64,000 bases of DNA from Olsenella_K sp050953285 (GTDB lineage: Bacteria > Actinomycetota > Coriobacteriia > Coriobacteriales > Atopobiaceae). Below, piece after piece: positions 39,577 to 48,050 of the stretch (position 1 is the stretch's first letter; each line of letters begins with the position of its first letter). Under the pieces are notes generated by a model. That model had not been told where the DNA came from, searched no databases, and was given only the letters and a program-made list of their open reading frames with translations. The stretch is from assembly GCA_050953285.1 (NCBI GenBank), contig JBMNMK010000001.1, positions 248,001-312,000 on the forward strand, in the 5' to 3' direction. The position numbers and the translations under genes are program-made.

Positions 39577-41190
39577 ATGCCAAGCTTGTCAGACCAGATT
39601 ACCTCACGGAGAACCTTTGCCATCATCTCTCACCCCGATGCGGGCAAGACGACCCTGACGGAAAAACTCTTGCTCTATACCGGCTCCATCCAGACGGCAG
39701 GTTCGGTCAAGGGTAAGGCAAGCGCTCGGCATGCAGTGTCTGACTGGATGGATATCGAGAAGGAGCGTGGCATTTCTGTCACGTCGTCGGTTCTGCAGTT
39801 CACCTATGATGGCTACTGCGTGAACATCCTTGATACACCTGGCCACCAGGACTTTTCTGAGGATACCTACCGCACACTCATGGCGGCAGACGCCGCGGTC
39901 ATGGTTATTGATGGTGCTAAGGGCGTGGAGGCTCAGACCATCAAGCTCTTTAAGGTCTGCACGCTGCGCCACATCCCCATCTTCACCTTCATCAACAAGC
40001 TGGACCATGATGCGCGCGATCCTTTTGAGCTCATCGAGGAGATAGAAGAGGTGCTGGGGATCAACACATACCCCATGACCTGGCCTATTGGCAGTGGACG
40101 CAACTTCAAGGGGGTCTATGACCGAAGCCTCGGCCGCGTGCTGGCATTTCAAGGTGACGGGCACGCCAATGCCACCAAGAAGGTGCAGGAGATTGCCGCA
40201 GAGCTCAAGGACCCCGAGCTGGACGATCTTATCGGCAAAGAAAATCACCAGACCCTGGTGGACGACATAGAGCTCATCGACGGTGCGTCGGAGGAGTTCG
40301 ATCTTGAGGCTGTGCAGACGGGGCGCCTGACGCCGGTGTTTTTTGGCTCGGCGCTTACCAACTTTGGCGTGGAGCCCTTCCTCAAGGACTTCCTGCGCCT
40401 AGCGCCTGCGCCGCTGGCCTATACCAACAGCTTGACGGGCGAGAAGGTCGTGCCCACCACACCCGATTTCTCCGGCTTTGTGTTCAAGATCCAGGCCAAC
40501 ATGGACAAGAATCACCGCGACCGCATTGCGTTTCTGCGCATCTGCACCGGCAAGTTTGAGCGCGGCATGGACGCGCGCCACGTGCAGAGCGGCAGAAAGG
40601 TCAAGCTGGCAACGGGTACGGCCATGATGGCGGATGATCGCGCGACGGTGGATGAAGCCTATGCGGGAGACGTGGTAGGGCTGTTTGACCCGGGCCTGTT
40701 CTCCATTGGCGACACCGTCTGCTCTGGTTCACTGCAGGTCCAATATCCGGCCATCCCCACCTTTGCCCCTGAGCACTTTGCCAGAATTACGCAGGTAGAT
40801 ACCCTTAAGCGCAAGCAGTTTATCAAGGGTGTAGAAGAGCTTGCGCAAGAGGGTGCCATTCAGATCTTCCGTGAGCTGGGCGGCGGCATGGAGAGCGTGA
40901 TTGTGGGCGTGGTGGGCGTCTTGCAGCTCGACGTATTGGAGAGGCGCCTCAAGAGCGAATACCACGTCGAGGTGCGCCGCCAGCCCTTGCCCTACCAGGA
41001 GATTCGCTGGGTGCTTAACGGTAGTGATGAGCTGGACGTGAACAAGCTCAACCTCTCGCGTGATACGGCCAAGGTGGAGGACATGCGCGGCAACCGCCTG
41101 CTGCTCTTCACCAATGACTGGAACGTTAATTGGGCGCAAGAGAGAAACCCTGAGCTCAAGCTTTCCGAATTTGGCAATATCACCTTCTAG
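39577..41190 (+). CDS. prfC: Peptide chain release factor 3
   Basis: 537 residues, full length for RF3. GTPase motifs: HPDAGKTTLTEKLLL (G1), ERGISVTSSV (G2/switch I), DTPGHQDFSEDTYR (G3), FINKLDHDARDP (G4). The C-terminal RF3 domains follow. It recycles RF1/RF2 from the ribosome after peptide release, a GTPase of the translation machinery. The ribosome-binding site is AGAGGGGA. It is isolated on the plus strand between the oxidoreductase and the secreted amidase. Confidence 0.95.
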   Translation: MPSLSDQITSRRTFAIISHPDAGKTTLTEKLLLYTGSIQTAGSVKGKASARHAVSDWMDIEKERGISVTSSVLQFTYDGYCVNILDTPGHQDFSEDTYRTLMAADAAVMVIDGAKGVEAQTIKLFKVCTLRHIPIFTFINKLDHDARDPFELIEEIEEVLGINTYPMTWPIGSGRNFKGVYDRSLGRVLAFQGDGHANATKKVQEIAAELKDPELDDLIGKENHQTLVDDIELIDGASEEFDLEAVQTGRLTPVFFGSALTNFGVEPFLKDFLRLAPAPLAYTNSLTGEKVVPTTPDFSGFVFKIQANMDKNHRDRIAFLRICTGKFERGMDARHVQSGRKVKLATGTAMMADDRATVDEAYAGDVVGLFDPGLFSIGDTVCSGSLQVQYPAIPTFAPEHFARITQVDTLKRKQFIKGVEELAQEGAIQIFRELGGGMESVIVGVVGVLQLDVLERRLKSEYHVEVRRQPLPYQEIRWVLNGSDELDVNKLNLSRDTAKVEDMRGNRLLLFTNDWNVNWAQERNPELKLSEFGNITF

Positions 41191-41284
41191 GTCAGCGGCC
41201 ACAAGCGCTCCATGATCTTGGCATATATATGCAGCCTGAATGCTAGTATGGGGAAGCAAACATTTTCCAAGGTTTGGAGCTCTT

Positions 41285-44005
41285 ATGCGACACCCTTCCA
41301 CCTGGCTTGGCCTGGCCTTACCCGTTGCTTTCTCGCTGACCTTGCTGCCCGCCGTGCCTGCGCTTGCGGCGACGGCGCCACAGGAAGGCGCATCTGTTCA
41401 AGATGCGGCAGCAGCGCCTGCCTCAGATGATGAAAAAGCCGCAGCTCAAGAGGTTGCTTCGGAAGCCGTAGCTCCAGAAACTCCGGCCTTAGCGCCATCT
41501 CTGGGCGAGAAGGTCCAAGGTGTTGAAACCGCTGCTCAAGGTTCGGGAGATGCCTCAGACGACGCTACATCTGCTTCAAGCTCTGATACGGACAGCACGT
41601 CCGCTTCCGGTGGCGATGACGAGGGTAAGACCGACCCTAACGACAAGACCGATCCCGAACCCGAGCCCGAGCCTGAACCCGAGCCCGAGCCTGAACCCGA
41701 GCCCACCACGGTAGAGGAGCTTGCTGCCCAAAACAAGGACGGAAAGCTTCTGGAATCGGGAACCTACACCATCACCAACCGTGGTAAAGCCCTGGATGTG
41801 AGCGGTGCCAGCGGCAATGATGGGGCCAATGTCCAGATATATGACGCCAACAATACCGTTGCCCAAGAGTGGCAGGTGCGCGTGGACAAAGATGGCTTTG
41901 TCACCTTGCAAAATATTGGCTCAGGCAAGTTCTTGGATGTTGCATCGGGCTTGCGGCGTGAGGGCACCAATGTCCAGCAATATGGTGGCAATGGTACGGC
42001 TGCTCAACGCTGGGCTTTGCGCAAGACGGACAAGGGGTTCTTCCTGGTTTCTGCCTTAGGGCTTGACCGTGTGCTCGATGTCTCTGCAGCGCTCACCGCA
42101 AACGGCACCAATGTGCAGCTCTGGGGTGCAAATGGTACGGCAGCTCAGCTCTGGAGCTTTAAGCTCTCAGAGCGCGGCAAGCTGGCGCGTCAAAACAAAG
42201 ACGGCGCCATTTTGAGCGAGGGACTCTACACCATTGCAACGGATCGTGACACAACATCCGTACACAACTTGGACATCAGCTCAGGCAGCTATGCCAACGG
42301 TGGAAACCTCCAGATTTGGAACGGTAACGGAACCCGCGCTCAGGTTTGGATTGTGCGGGAAGATGGTGGCTATGTCACCCTCTATAACGCCAATTCAGGC
42401 AAGGTCTTAGACGTTGATGGTGGGCGTGCTGCTTCAGAGACCAACGTCCAGCAGTTTGCCTATAACGCAACAGCAGCTCAGCGCTGGATTGTTACGCCGA
42501 CGGAAAATGGCTCCTTTGAGTTGCGCTCATCGCTCAATCCCAACCTGGTGTTGGATCTGGCATGGGGCGAGACTAAAGATGGCACCAACCTGCGCCTCTA
42601 TACCAGAAACCACACCAAGTCACAGTCGTGGCACACCCAGAAAGCCCCTGAGGTGTGGCAGGCAGAGGGCTGGAATATAATCCGCATGCTCAGCAATACC
42701 GGCCGCGTGGCAGATGTGTCAAACGCCTCAAAGGACAGCGGCGCTACGGTAGGTGTGTGGGACCAAAACGGCACACAGGCACAATCCTGGTGGCTCACCC
42801 ATGCAGACGATGGCAGCTACCTGCTTCAAGCCAGCTGCTCTGGCCTCTATCTTTCAGACGAGGGTGGCTTTAAGCAGCTTGCCAAGTCAGATGCGGCCAA
42901 GTGGAAGCTTGAATACGGCACGCTGGGCGGCGTCGTCTTACGAAACATCAAGACCGGAAATCTCTTCAACTTGGCAGGTCAGGCAGCACTGGCCATCGAC
43001 CGAGCAGGCGCTGGTATTGCGGCCGGCTTCTACAATATTGCCAGCGCACTGGCTGCAAACAGGGTGATCGATATCTCGGGCGCCTCGTATGCCAACGGTG
43101 CAAAAGTGCAGCTCTGGGGCTCAAACTCCACACTTGCCCAGACCTTTGAGATCCGCTACGTATCAGACGATGTCTTCTATATCATCAACGCCAATTCCGA
43201 AAAGGTCATCAACGTTAAGGATGGCAACTTCAGCTCACACAATGCGGTGTGGCAGTGGCAAAACGACAGAACAGATGCCTGCAAGTGGCGCTTTGTGATG
43301 GGCGAGTCCGGACTCCAGATACGCTCCGCAGCACGCAACGTGGTTTTGAGCGTGAGCGGCAACGCGGCACAGGATGGCGCAGCTCTTGAAATCCGTACAG
43401 CGGATGCCACCGCTGGTCAGGTATGGAACTTCAAATCTGTTCCTGCTCCCCATCTGAGGGGCGAGAATTACTGCTGGCTTAAGGGTTCAAGCCTCTGGAG
43501 CGGTATGGACTCACCCAAGGAAGTGCCGATGAACAAGCACTACTCTAGAGGTAGAGAAGGCCAGCGCATCACCATGATTGTGCTCCACCACAACGATGGC
43601 AATCTCTCCACCGAGGGCTGCTACTACACTTGGCAGTCACGCCCCGCGTCTGCTCACTACCAGGTAGAGGCCAACGGCCGTGTAGGTCAGCTGGTCATGG
43701 ACTGTGATACCGCATGGCATGCAGGCAATTGGCGCGTCAATACGCAGAGCATTGGCATCGAGCATGCAGATTCTTGGACGAACCCCTACCGACTCTCCGA
43801 TGCTACGGTCGAGACAGGCGCCCACCTGGTGGCCGCACTCTGCGTGAAATATCACTTAGGGCGTCCGACCTGGGGCGTTAATGTGTTTGGCCACAAGGAT
43901 TACTCCTCCACAGAGTGCCCGGCCTCACTGGCGGTGGGTGGCTCTCAGCACAACGACTACATGCGCCGAGCTCAGATGTGGTATGACCGCCTCATCAACA
44001 GTTAA
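41285..44005 (+). CDS. Secreted ricin-repeat protein with C-terminal N-acetylmuramoyl-L-alanine amidase
   Basis: 906 residues from ATG 41285 (GGAG 5 bases ahead). A signal peptide ends at VPALAATA. Next come an Ala/Ser-rich linker and a long proline-glutamate run (PEPEPE, 41,656-41,703), a wall-spanning spacer. Residues about 150-730 hold ricin-type beta-trefoil repeats of the pattern GKxLDVSGxxxxxGxNVQxWxxNGTxAQxW. The C-terminal 180 residues are an Amidase_2 domain: IVLHHNDG with the first His, AWHAGN with the second, and HKDYSSTECP near the end. It should be exported, hold wall sugars through the trefoils and cut the stem peptide from muramic acid. There is no LPXTG motif. Confidence 0.9.
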   Translation: MRHPSTWLGLALPVAFSLTLLPAVPALAATAPQEGASVQDAAAAPASDDEKAAAQEVASEAVAPETPALAPSLGEKVQGVETAAQGSGDASDDATSASSSDTDSTSASGGDDEGKTDPNDKTDPEPEPEPEPEPEPEPEPTTVEELAAQNKDGKLLESGTYTITNRGKALDVSGASGNDGANVQIYDANNTVAQEWQVRVDKDGFVTLQNIGSGKFLDVASGLRREGTNVQQYGGNGTAAQRWALRKTDKGFFLVSALGLDRVLDVSAALTANGTNVQLWGANGTAAQLWSFKLSERGKLARQNKDGAILSEGLYTIATDRDTTSVHNLDISSGSYANGGNLQIWNGNGTRAQVWIVREDGGYVTLYNANSGKVLDVDGGRAASETNVQQFAYNATAAQRWIVTPTENGSFELRSSLNPNLVLDLAWGETKDGTNLRLYTRNHTKSQSWHTQKAPEVWQAEGWNIIRMLSNTGRVADVSNASKDSGATVGVWDQNGTQAQSWWLTHADDGSYLLQASCSGLYLSDEGGFKQLAKSDAAKWKLEYGTLGGVVLRNIKTGNLFNLAGQAALAIDRAGAGIAAGFYNIASALAANRVIDISGASYANGAKVQLWGSNSTLAQTFEIRYVSDDVFYIINANSEKVINVKDGNFSSHNAVWQWQNDRTDACKWRFVMGESGLQIRSAARNVVLSVSGNAAQDGAALEIRTADATAGQVWNFKSVPAPHLRGENYCWLKGSSLWSGMDSPKEVPMNKHYSRGREGQRITMIVLHHNDGNLSTEGCYYTWQSRPASAHYQVEANGRVGQLVMDCDTAWHAGNWRVNTQSIGIEHADSWTNPYRLSDATVETGAHLVAALCVKYHLGRPTWGVNVFGHKDYSSTECPASLAVGGSQHNDYMRRAQMWYDRLINS

Positions 44006-44011
44006 GCCGAC

Positions 44012-44042
44012 AGCAGCCCGCCTCACGCGGGCTGCTTTTTTC
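44012..44042 (+). terminator. Terminator of the amidase gene
   Basis: AGCAGCCCGC-CTCAC-GCGGGCTGCT followed by TTTTTT, a perfect 10-bp stem with T-run 6 bases after the stop. Confidence 0.92.
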
Positions 44043-44128
44043 ATGATCGGTTGCATCCGAGGAGGCAAACATCTACCTTGATATCTCGTGATTTTTGGGA
44101 TATCCGCACGTTTTGAGGCGATAAGAGC

Positions 44129-45460
44129 ATGAGAGCACGAAAGAGATTCAAGCTCACATCCTCCCGGATCATCTTTGCCAGCTTCTTGGGCGTGGTGCTT
44201 CTGGGCGGCTTTCTGCTGACACTTCCGGTGGCCAGCAGCTCGGGGCAGTGGACATCGTTTCTGGACGCGGTTTTCACGGCCGTGTCTGCAACGTGTGTGA
44301 CCGGCCTGGTGGTGCATGATACCGCCACTTTCTGGAGCCCCTTTGGGCAGGCGGTTATTCTCGCCCTCATCCAGATAGGCGGGTTGGGGGTCTTTACCAC
44401 CGCGTTTATCGTCACGGTGATCTCGGGCTCAAAAGTGACGCTCATTCAGCGGAGCTTGCTCAAGGAGTCCATCTCTGCGGACAACGTGAAGGGCATCATT
44501 CGCATGTCGCTCTTCATTGTGAAGGTGGTTCTTGCGGTGGAGCTGGTGGGCGCGCTTGTGCTGTATGTGGTGTTTGGGCGCGAGTTTGGCCCCATCAAGG
44601 GCGTGTGGTATGCGGTGTTTCATGCCATTTCTGCGTTTTGCAACGCGGGCTTTGATTTGATGGGCGTGCGTGAGAGCTATTCTTCCCTGGTTTCGTATTC
44701 CACAAATGTGCTGGTAAACCTTGTTATTATGGCGCTCATCATCATCGGCGGCATAGGGTTTTATACCTGGAAAGATGTGCGAGACCATGGGCTCGATATC
44801 AAGAGATATCGCCTCCAGTCAAAGATCAGCCTGCTGGCATCGGCTGTTTTGATCCTGGTACCTGCAGCGATCTTCTTCTTTACCGCGTATGGGGACTACC
44901 CCATAAAAGAGCGCGTGCTTGCCTCGGCGTTTCAGTCGGTGACCGCCAGAACAGCTGGTTTTAATACCACCGATCTCACGCAGTTCTCTCAGTCCAACAT
45001 CATGCTCATGATCATGCTCATGCTCATCGGCGGCTGTTCGGGGTCTACGGCTGGCGGCATGAAGACCACGACCTTTGTCATCATGGTGGCCACGGTTTTT
45101 GCCATTGCCCGCCGGCGTGATGACACGGTGATTTTTCAGCGCAGGATACCGCAGCAGACCATCCGCAATGCCTCGGTTTTGCTGGTGCTCTACGTGCTGG
45201 GGTCGCTCGTTGGCGCCATGCTCATCAGCGCACACGACAACCAGCCCATGATTGCGTGCTTCTTTGAGACGGCATCGGCCATGGGGACGGTGGGTCTCAC
45301 CTTGGGTTTGACGCCCAGCTTGAGTGTTTTCTCGCACATCATATTGATGGTCTTGATGTTTATTGGCAGGATCGGCGGCCTGACGCTGCTCTTTGCCACG
45401 TTTGACAAGACCAGCTATAGCTCTGAGCATTATCCATTAGAGGATGTAAACGTCGGATAG
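44129..45460 (+). CDS. ktrB: KtrB/TrkH-type potassium transporter, membrane subunit
   Basis: 443 residues. Four membrane-pore-membrane units are seen, with filter loops such as TAVSATCVTGLVV, HAISAFCNAGFDL, QSVTARTAGFNTTDL and ETASAMGTVGLT, each with the central Gly of the K+ filter. Length fits KtrB rather than TrkH. Imports K+ (with Na+ in KtrB). It is followed 5 bases on by its RCK subunit. KtrAB complexes are common targets of c-di-AMP; the c-di-AMP synthase DisA is encoded 8 kb away. Confidence 0.9.
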   Translation: MRARKRFKLTSSRIIFASFLGVVLLGGFLLTLPVASSSGQWTSFLDAVFTAVSATCVTGLVVHDTATFWSPFGQAVILALIQIGGLGVFTTAFIVTVISGSKVTLIQRSLLKESISADNVKGIIRMSLFIVKVVLAVELVGALVLYVVFGREFGPIKGVWYAVFHAISAFCNAGFDLMGVRESYSSLVSYSTNVLVNLVIMALIIIGGIGFYTWKDVRDHGLDIKRYRLQSKISLLASAVLILVPAAIFFFTAYGDYPIKERVLASAFQSVTARTAGFNTTDLTQFSQSNIMLMIMLMLIGGCSGSTAGGMKTTTFVIMVATVFAIARRRDDTVIFQRRIPQQTIRNASVLLVLYVLGSLVGAMLISAHDNQPMIACFFETASAMGTVGLTLGLTPSLSVFSHIILMVLMFIGRIGGLTLLFATFDKTSYSSEHYPLEDVNVG

Positions 45461-45465
45461 GATGC

Positions 45466-46122
45466 ATGATGAAGAATAATATCCTGCTTATTGGTGCCGG
45501 CTATTTTGGTACGCGCGTGGCCGAGCGGCTCATGGAGTACAAGCAAGACGTGATGGTGGTGGATATCGACGAGGATCGCGTGAACGATTGCTTGGACTTT
45601 GTGACCAACGCGCGCATTGGCGATGTCACCAACGAGGCGTTTATCGAGTCGTTGGGCGTCAATGATTACGATGTCTGCATCGTGGCCATAGGCGACGATT
45701 TCATGAGCTCGCTTCAGGCAACGGCGCTGCTCAAAGACCATGGTGCGCGCTATGTGGTCTCCCGCGCTTCGTCTGACGTGCAGGAGAAATTCTTGCTGCG
45801 CAATGGTGCCGATAAGGTCATTTTCCCGGAGCGTTCCTACGCTGATTGGACAGCCATCCGCTATGCCAACAACCACGTGTTTGACTACCTGCCGCTGGAT
45901 GACAACTTTGTGGTGATGGAGGTTGAGGTACCGGCGTCGTGGGCGGGCAAGACCATTAATGACCTGCAGATTCGCTCTGAATATGGCCTCAACATCATAG
46001 CTATCAAGCACCAGAATGTCATGAGTGCAAACATTGATCCCCTAAGCGAGCTCAACGCAGAAGATTCCTTGCTGGTGCTGGGCAAGACAGAAGATATTCG
46101 CAGCTGCTTCAAGCTGCAGTAG
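45466..46122 (+). CDS. ktrA: KtrA/TrkA-type RCK gating subunit
   Basis: 218 residues, start ATG ATG. N-terminal RCK_N Rossmann motif NILLIGAGYFGTRVAERL with VVDIDEDRVND for nucleotide (NAD+ or ATP/ADP) binding, then an RCK_C domain with VMEVEVPASWAGKTINDL. It forms an octameric ring under KtrB and gates K+ uptake according to ATP/ADP; the RCK_C half may bind c-di-AMP. It forms an operon with ktrB, and its stop lies 28 bases before the convergent spermidine-synthase-like gene. Confidence 0.9.
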   Translation: MMKNNILLIGAGYFGTRVAERLMEYKQDVMVVDIDEDRVNDCLDFVTNARIGDVTNEAFIESLGVNDYDVCIVAIGDDFMSSLQATALLKDHGARYVVSRASSDVQEKFLLRNGADKVIFPERSYADWTAIRYANNHVFDYLPLDDNFVVMEVEVPASWAGKTINDLQIRSEYGLNIIAIKHQNVMSANIDPLSELNAEDSLLVLGKTEDIRSCFKLQ

Positions 46123-46150
46123 CGCGCTGCGCCCGCGCACACACGAGCGT

Positions 46151-47071
46151 CTATGTGAGCTCGGTGCCGCCAAAGCGCAAACAATCAAGCGGCTTGTCCG
46201 TGGCAATGAAGGCGTTATAGCCCACCTTGTGTGGCTCGTCAGGCTTGTCGCAGACCAGATAGAGATGCTTGAAGCAGGCACCAAAGGCCTCTTTACAGCT
46301 CGTGAGGCCACGCGCATTCCTGCCGCACAAAGACGAGCGAATATTTGCCAGATAGTAGCCGCCGCAGCTGAGCTTGTCATGCACCAGCCGCGCGCCTTCG
46401 TCGGTAGCCATGGGGCCGAGCGGCTTTTTGCCTGAAAAGGCGTCGTTGATGATGCAGTCATAGGAGCCGTCGGGCTGCGCCGCAAGAAAGCTCCACCCGT
46501 CGCCCTCAATGAGCCCCAGCCGCCCCGCTTGCTCGCGCGTGCAGCCAGGCGCAGGCAGCGCAACTTTTTGGCTAGGCGCCTCTGAGTGCAGGTTCTTCTC
46601 GTCCAGGCGCGGACAGCGCGGATCTTCCCGGCAGAACTGGGCGATAAGTTCGTCCAGGTAGAAGTACTTTTTGGCCAGGCGCGTGATGGCGGGGTCAATC
46701 TCTACGACATCGAGCCTCATGCGCGTGGTGTGCGCCATCATGTACTTGGGAAACGAGTAGCCACCGCCGCCTATCACGAGTGCGCGGTGCAAGTTTGCCC
46801 CTTGCAGCGCGTCGGCAAATGCCCGATGGTAGGTGCAGACAGGCTCCCAGAGCAGGTCTTTCTGCGTGTAGCAGACGCTTTGAAAGACGCCGTTTACAGA
46901 AAGGAGTCTGATGGGAGTCTTGTCCTGGTCGGCCGAATCAAAAATGAGGGTGATACCAAATTTGGTGCGCTCAAAGACGACGCCGCGCCTCTTGAGCAGG
47001 GCAGGAAAACTCAGCCACAAGACCCACGAAAGTACGCTCAGTACCAGAAGAATGATGATGGGAGTGCTCAA
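46151..47071 (-). CDS. Membrane-anchored spermidine-synthase-like protein
   Basis: 306 residues from a TTG at 47071 with GGAGCC ahead. One hydrophobic segment (IIILLVLSVLSWVLWLSF) is followed by a methyltransferase-like fold of the spermidine synthase group: ALVIGGGGYSFPKYMM, VVEIDPAITRLAKKYF, and YDCIINDAFSG. The first Gly-rich loop and the DP motif keep decarboxylated-SAM or SAM binding possible. It may be an aminopropyltransferase or an orphan methyltransferase-like protein; the membrane anchor is unusual for polyamine synthesis. It is read against ktrAB. Confidence 0.7.
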   Translation of the reverse strand: MSTPIIILLVLSVLSWVLWLSFPALLKRRGVVFERTKFGITLIFDSADQDKTPIRLLSVNGVFQSVCYTQKDLLWEPVCTYHRAFADALQGANLHRALVIGGGGYSFPKYMMAHTTRMRLDVVEIDPAITRLAKKYFYLDELIAQFCREDPRCPRLDEKNLHSEAPSQKVALPAPGCTREQAGRLGLIEGDGWSFLAAQPDGSYDCIINDAFSGKKPLGPMATDEGARLVHDKLSCGGYYLANIRSSLCGRNARGLTSCKEAFGACFKHLYLVCDKPDEPHKVGYNAFIATDKPLDCLRFGGTELT

Positions 47072-47231
47072 CCGTTTGGCTCCGCTCGCTCAAAGATGGT
47101 ATTTATCTGCAGATATGGCAAAACGCTTCACTTTTTATCGCATGCGCATCATAGTTCCAATCTCGGTTATACTAAAGGATACGATTGCGCCTGCGCAGTC
47201 CATCCATCAAAAACTAACTCGGAGGTTATAG

Positions 47232-47456
47232 ATGTTTCTTGGTATGGGTCCTTTAGAGCTCGTGGTTATCCTCGTCGTTATCTTGGTCATCTTTGGGCCC
47301 AAGAACCTCCCCAAGCTCGGCAGCGCTCTCGGTAAGACCGTGAAGAACGTGCGTGAGGGCATGGAGGGTGATGACTCAGACAGCAAGGATGATGAGGCTG
47401 ATGAGTCAGATGAGGATGCGGACGCAGACGTAGAAGACGTCAAAGAGTCCAAGTAA
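47232..47456 (+). CDS. tatA: Twin-arginine translocase subunit TatA
   Basis: 74 residues behind CGGAGG. One N-terminal membrane helix, then FGPKNLPKLGSALGKTVKN, the conserved TatA/E amphipathic helix with the FGP motif, and a very acidic tail of Asp, Glu and Lys. It forms the pore of the Tat system for folded proteins. No tatC is nearby, so it must be elsewhere. The acidic tail is longer than needed for function, usual in actinobacterial TatA. It is followed by greA after 51 bases. Confidence 0.9.
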   Translation: MFLGMGPLELVVILVVILVIFGPKNLPKLGSALGKTVKNVREGMEGDDSDSKDDEADESDEDADADVEDVKESK

Positions 47457-47507
47457 ACCAAGGTTTTGGCTGCAATATCCTCGCGTACAAGAATGGGACA
47501 GCACTAG

Positions 47508-47978
47508 ATGGCAAATGAAATGATACTGACGCCTGAAGGCAGGCAGAAGCTCGTCGATGAGCTTGAATGGCGTGAGGGCGAGAAGCACGATGAGATTGTT
47601 GAGGCAATCCGTGAAGCTCGCGCTCAGGGTGACCTTTCTGAGAACGCCGAGTATGATGCGGCCAAGGAGGAGCAATCCAAGAACGAGTCTCGCATCAATG
47701 AGATTCGCCACATCTTGGCTACCGCTCGTGTTGCCGAGAACACCAGCGGTCTTGAGGTGTCAATTGGTTGCACCGTTGATATTGAAGACGATCGGGGCAA
47801 GGTGCTTTCGCTCACCATCGTTGGTACGACGGAGACCAACTCGCTTGATTACAAGATCTCAAATGAGTCTCCGGCTGGCTCGGCGCTCATTGGTCATGTG
47901 ATTGGTGACACGGTGTCGTTTGCAACACCTTCTGGCAAGCTCCGTGAGTACACCATTGTAAACATCAAGCGCCAGTAG
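47508..47978 (+). CDS. greA: Transcription elongation factor GreA
   Basis: 156 residues, the family's normal size. The coiled-coil hairpin carries the acidic tip QGDLSENAEYDAAKE (Asp and Glu that reach the RNA polymerase active site), followed by the FKBP-like C-terminal domain ending in SFATPSGKLREYTIVNI. It rescues backtracked RNA polymerase by RNA cleavage. Short spacing from tatA suggests co-transcription; a terminator follows. Confidence 0.95.
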   Translation: MANEMILTPEGRQKLVDELEWREGEKHDEIVEAIREARAQGDLSENAEYDAAKEEQSKNESRINEIRHILATARVAENTSGLEVSIGCTVDIEDDRGKVLSLTIVGTTETNSLDYKISNESPAGSALIGHVIGDTVSFATPSGKLREYTIVNIKRQ

Positions 47979-47997
47979 CATCCTGGCGCTTGTCTGG

Positions 47998-48030
47998 AGG
48001 GCTCGTGCCACAAGGTGCGGGCCCTTTCTT
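47998..48030 (+). terminator. Terminator after greA
   Basis: AGGGCTCGTGCC-ACAA-GGTGCGGGCCCT with TTCTT behind; all 12 positions pair counting G-U pairs. It lies between greA and lysS and may only partly stop transcription. Confidence 0.8.
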
Positions 48031-48050
48031 ATTAGATCGTGAGGAGCACC

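Noticed and set aside
41656..41703. Short regular repeat as a possible CRISPR or minisatellite
   Set aside because: It encodes PEPEPE in frame of a secreted protein. No CRISPR array or cas gene was found anywhere.
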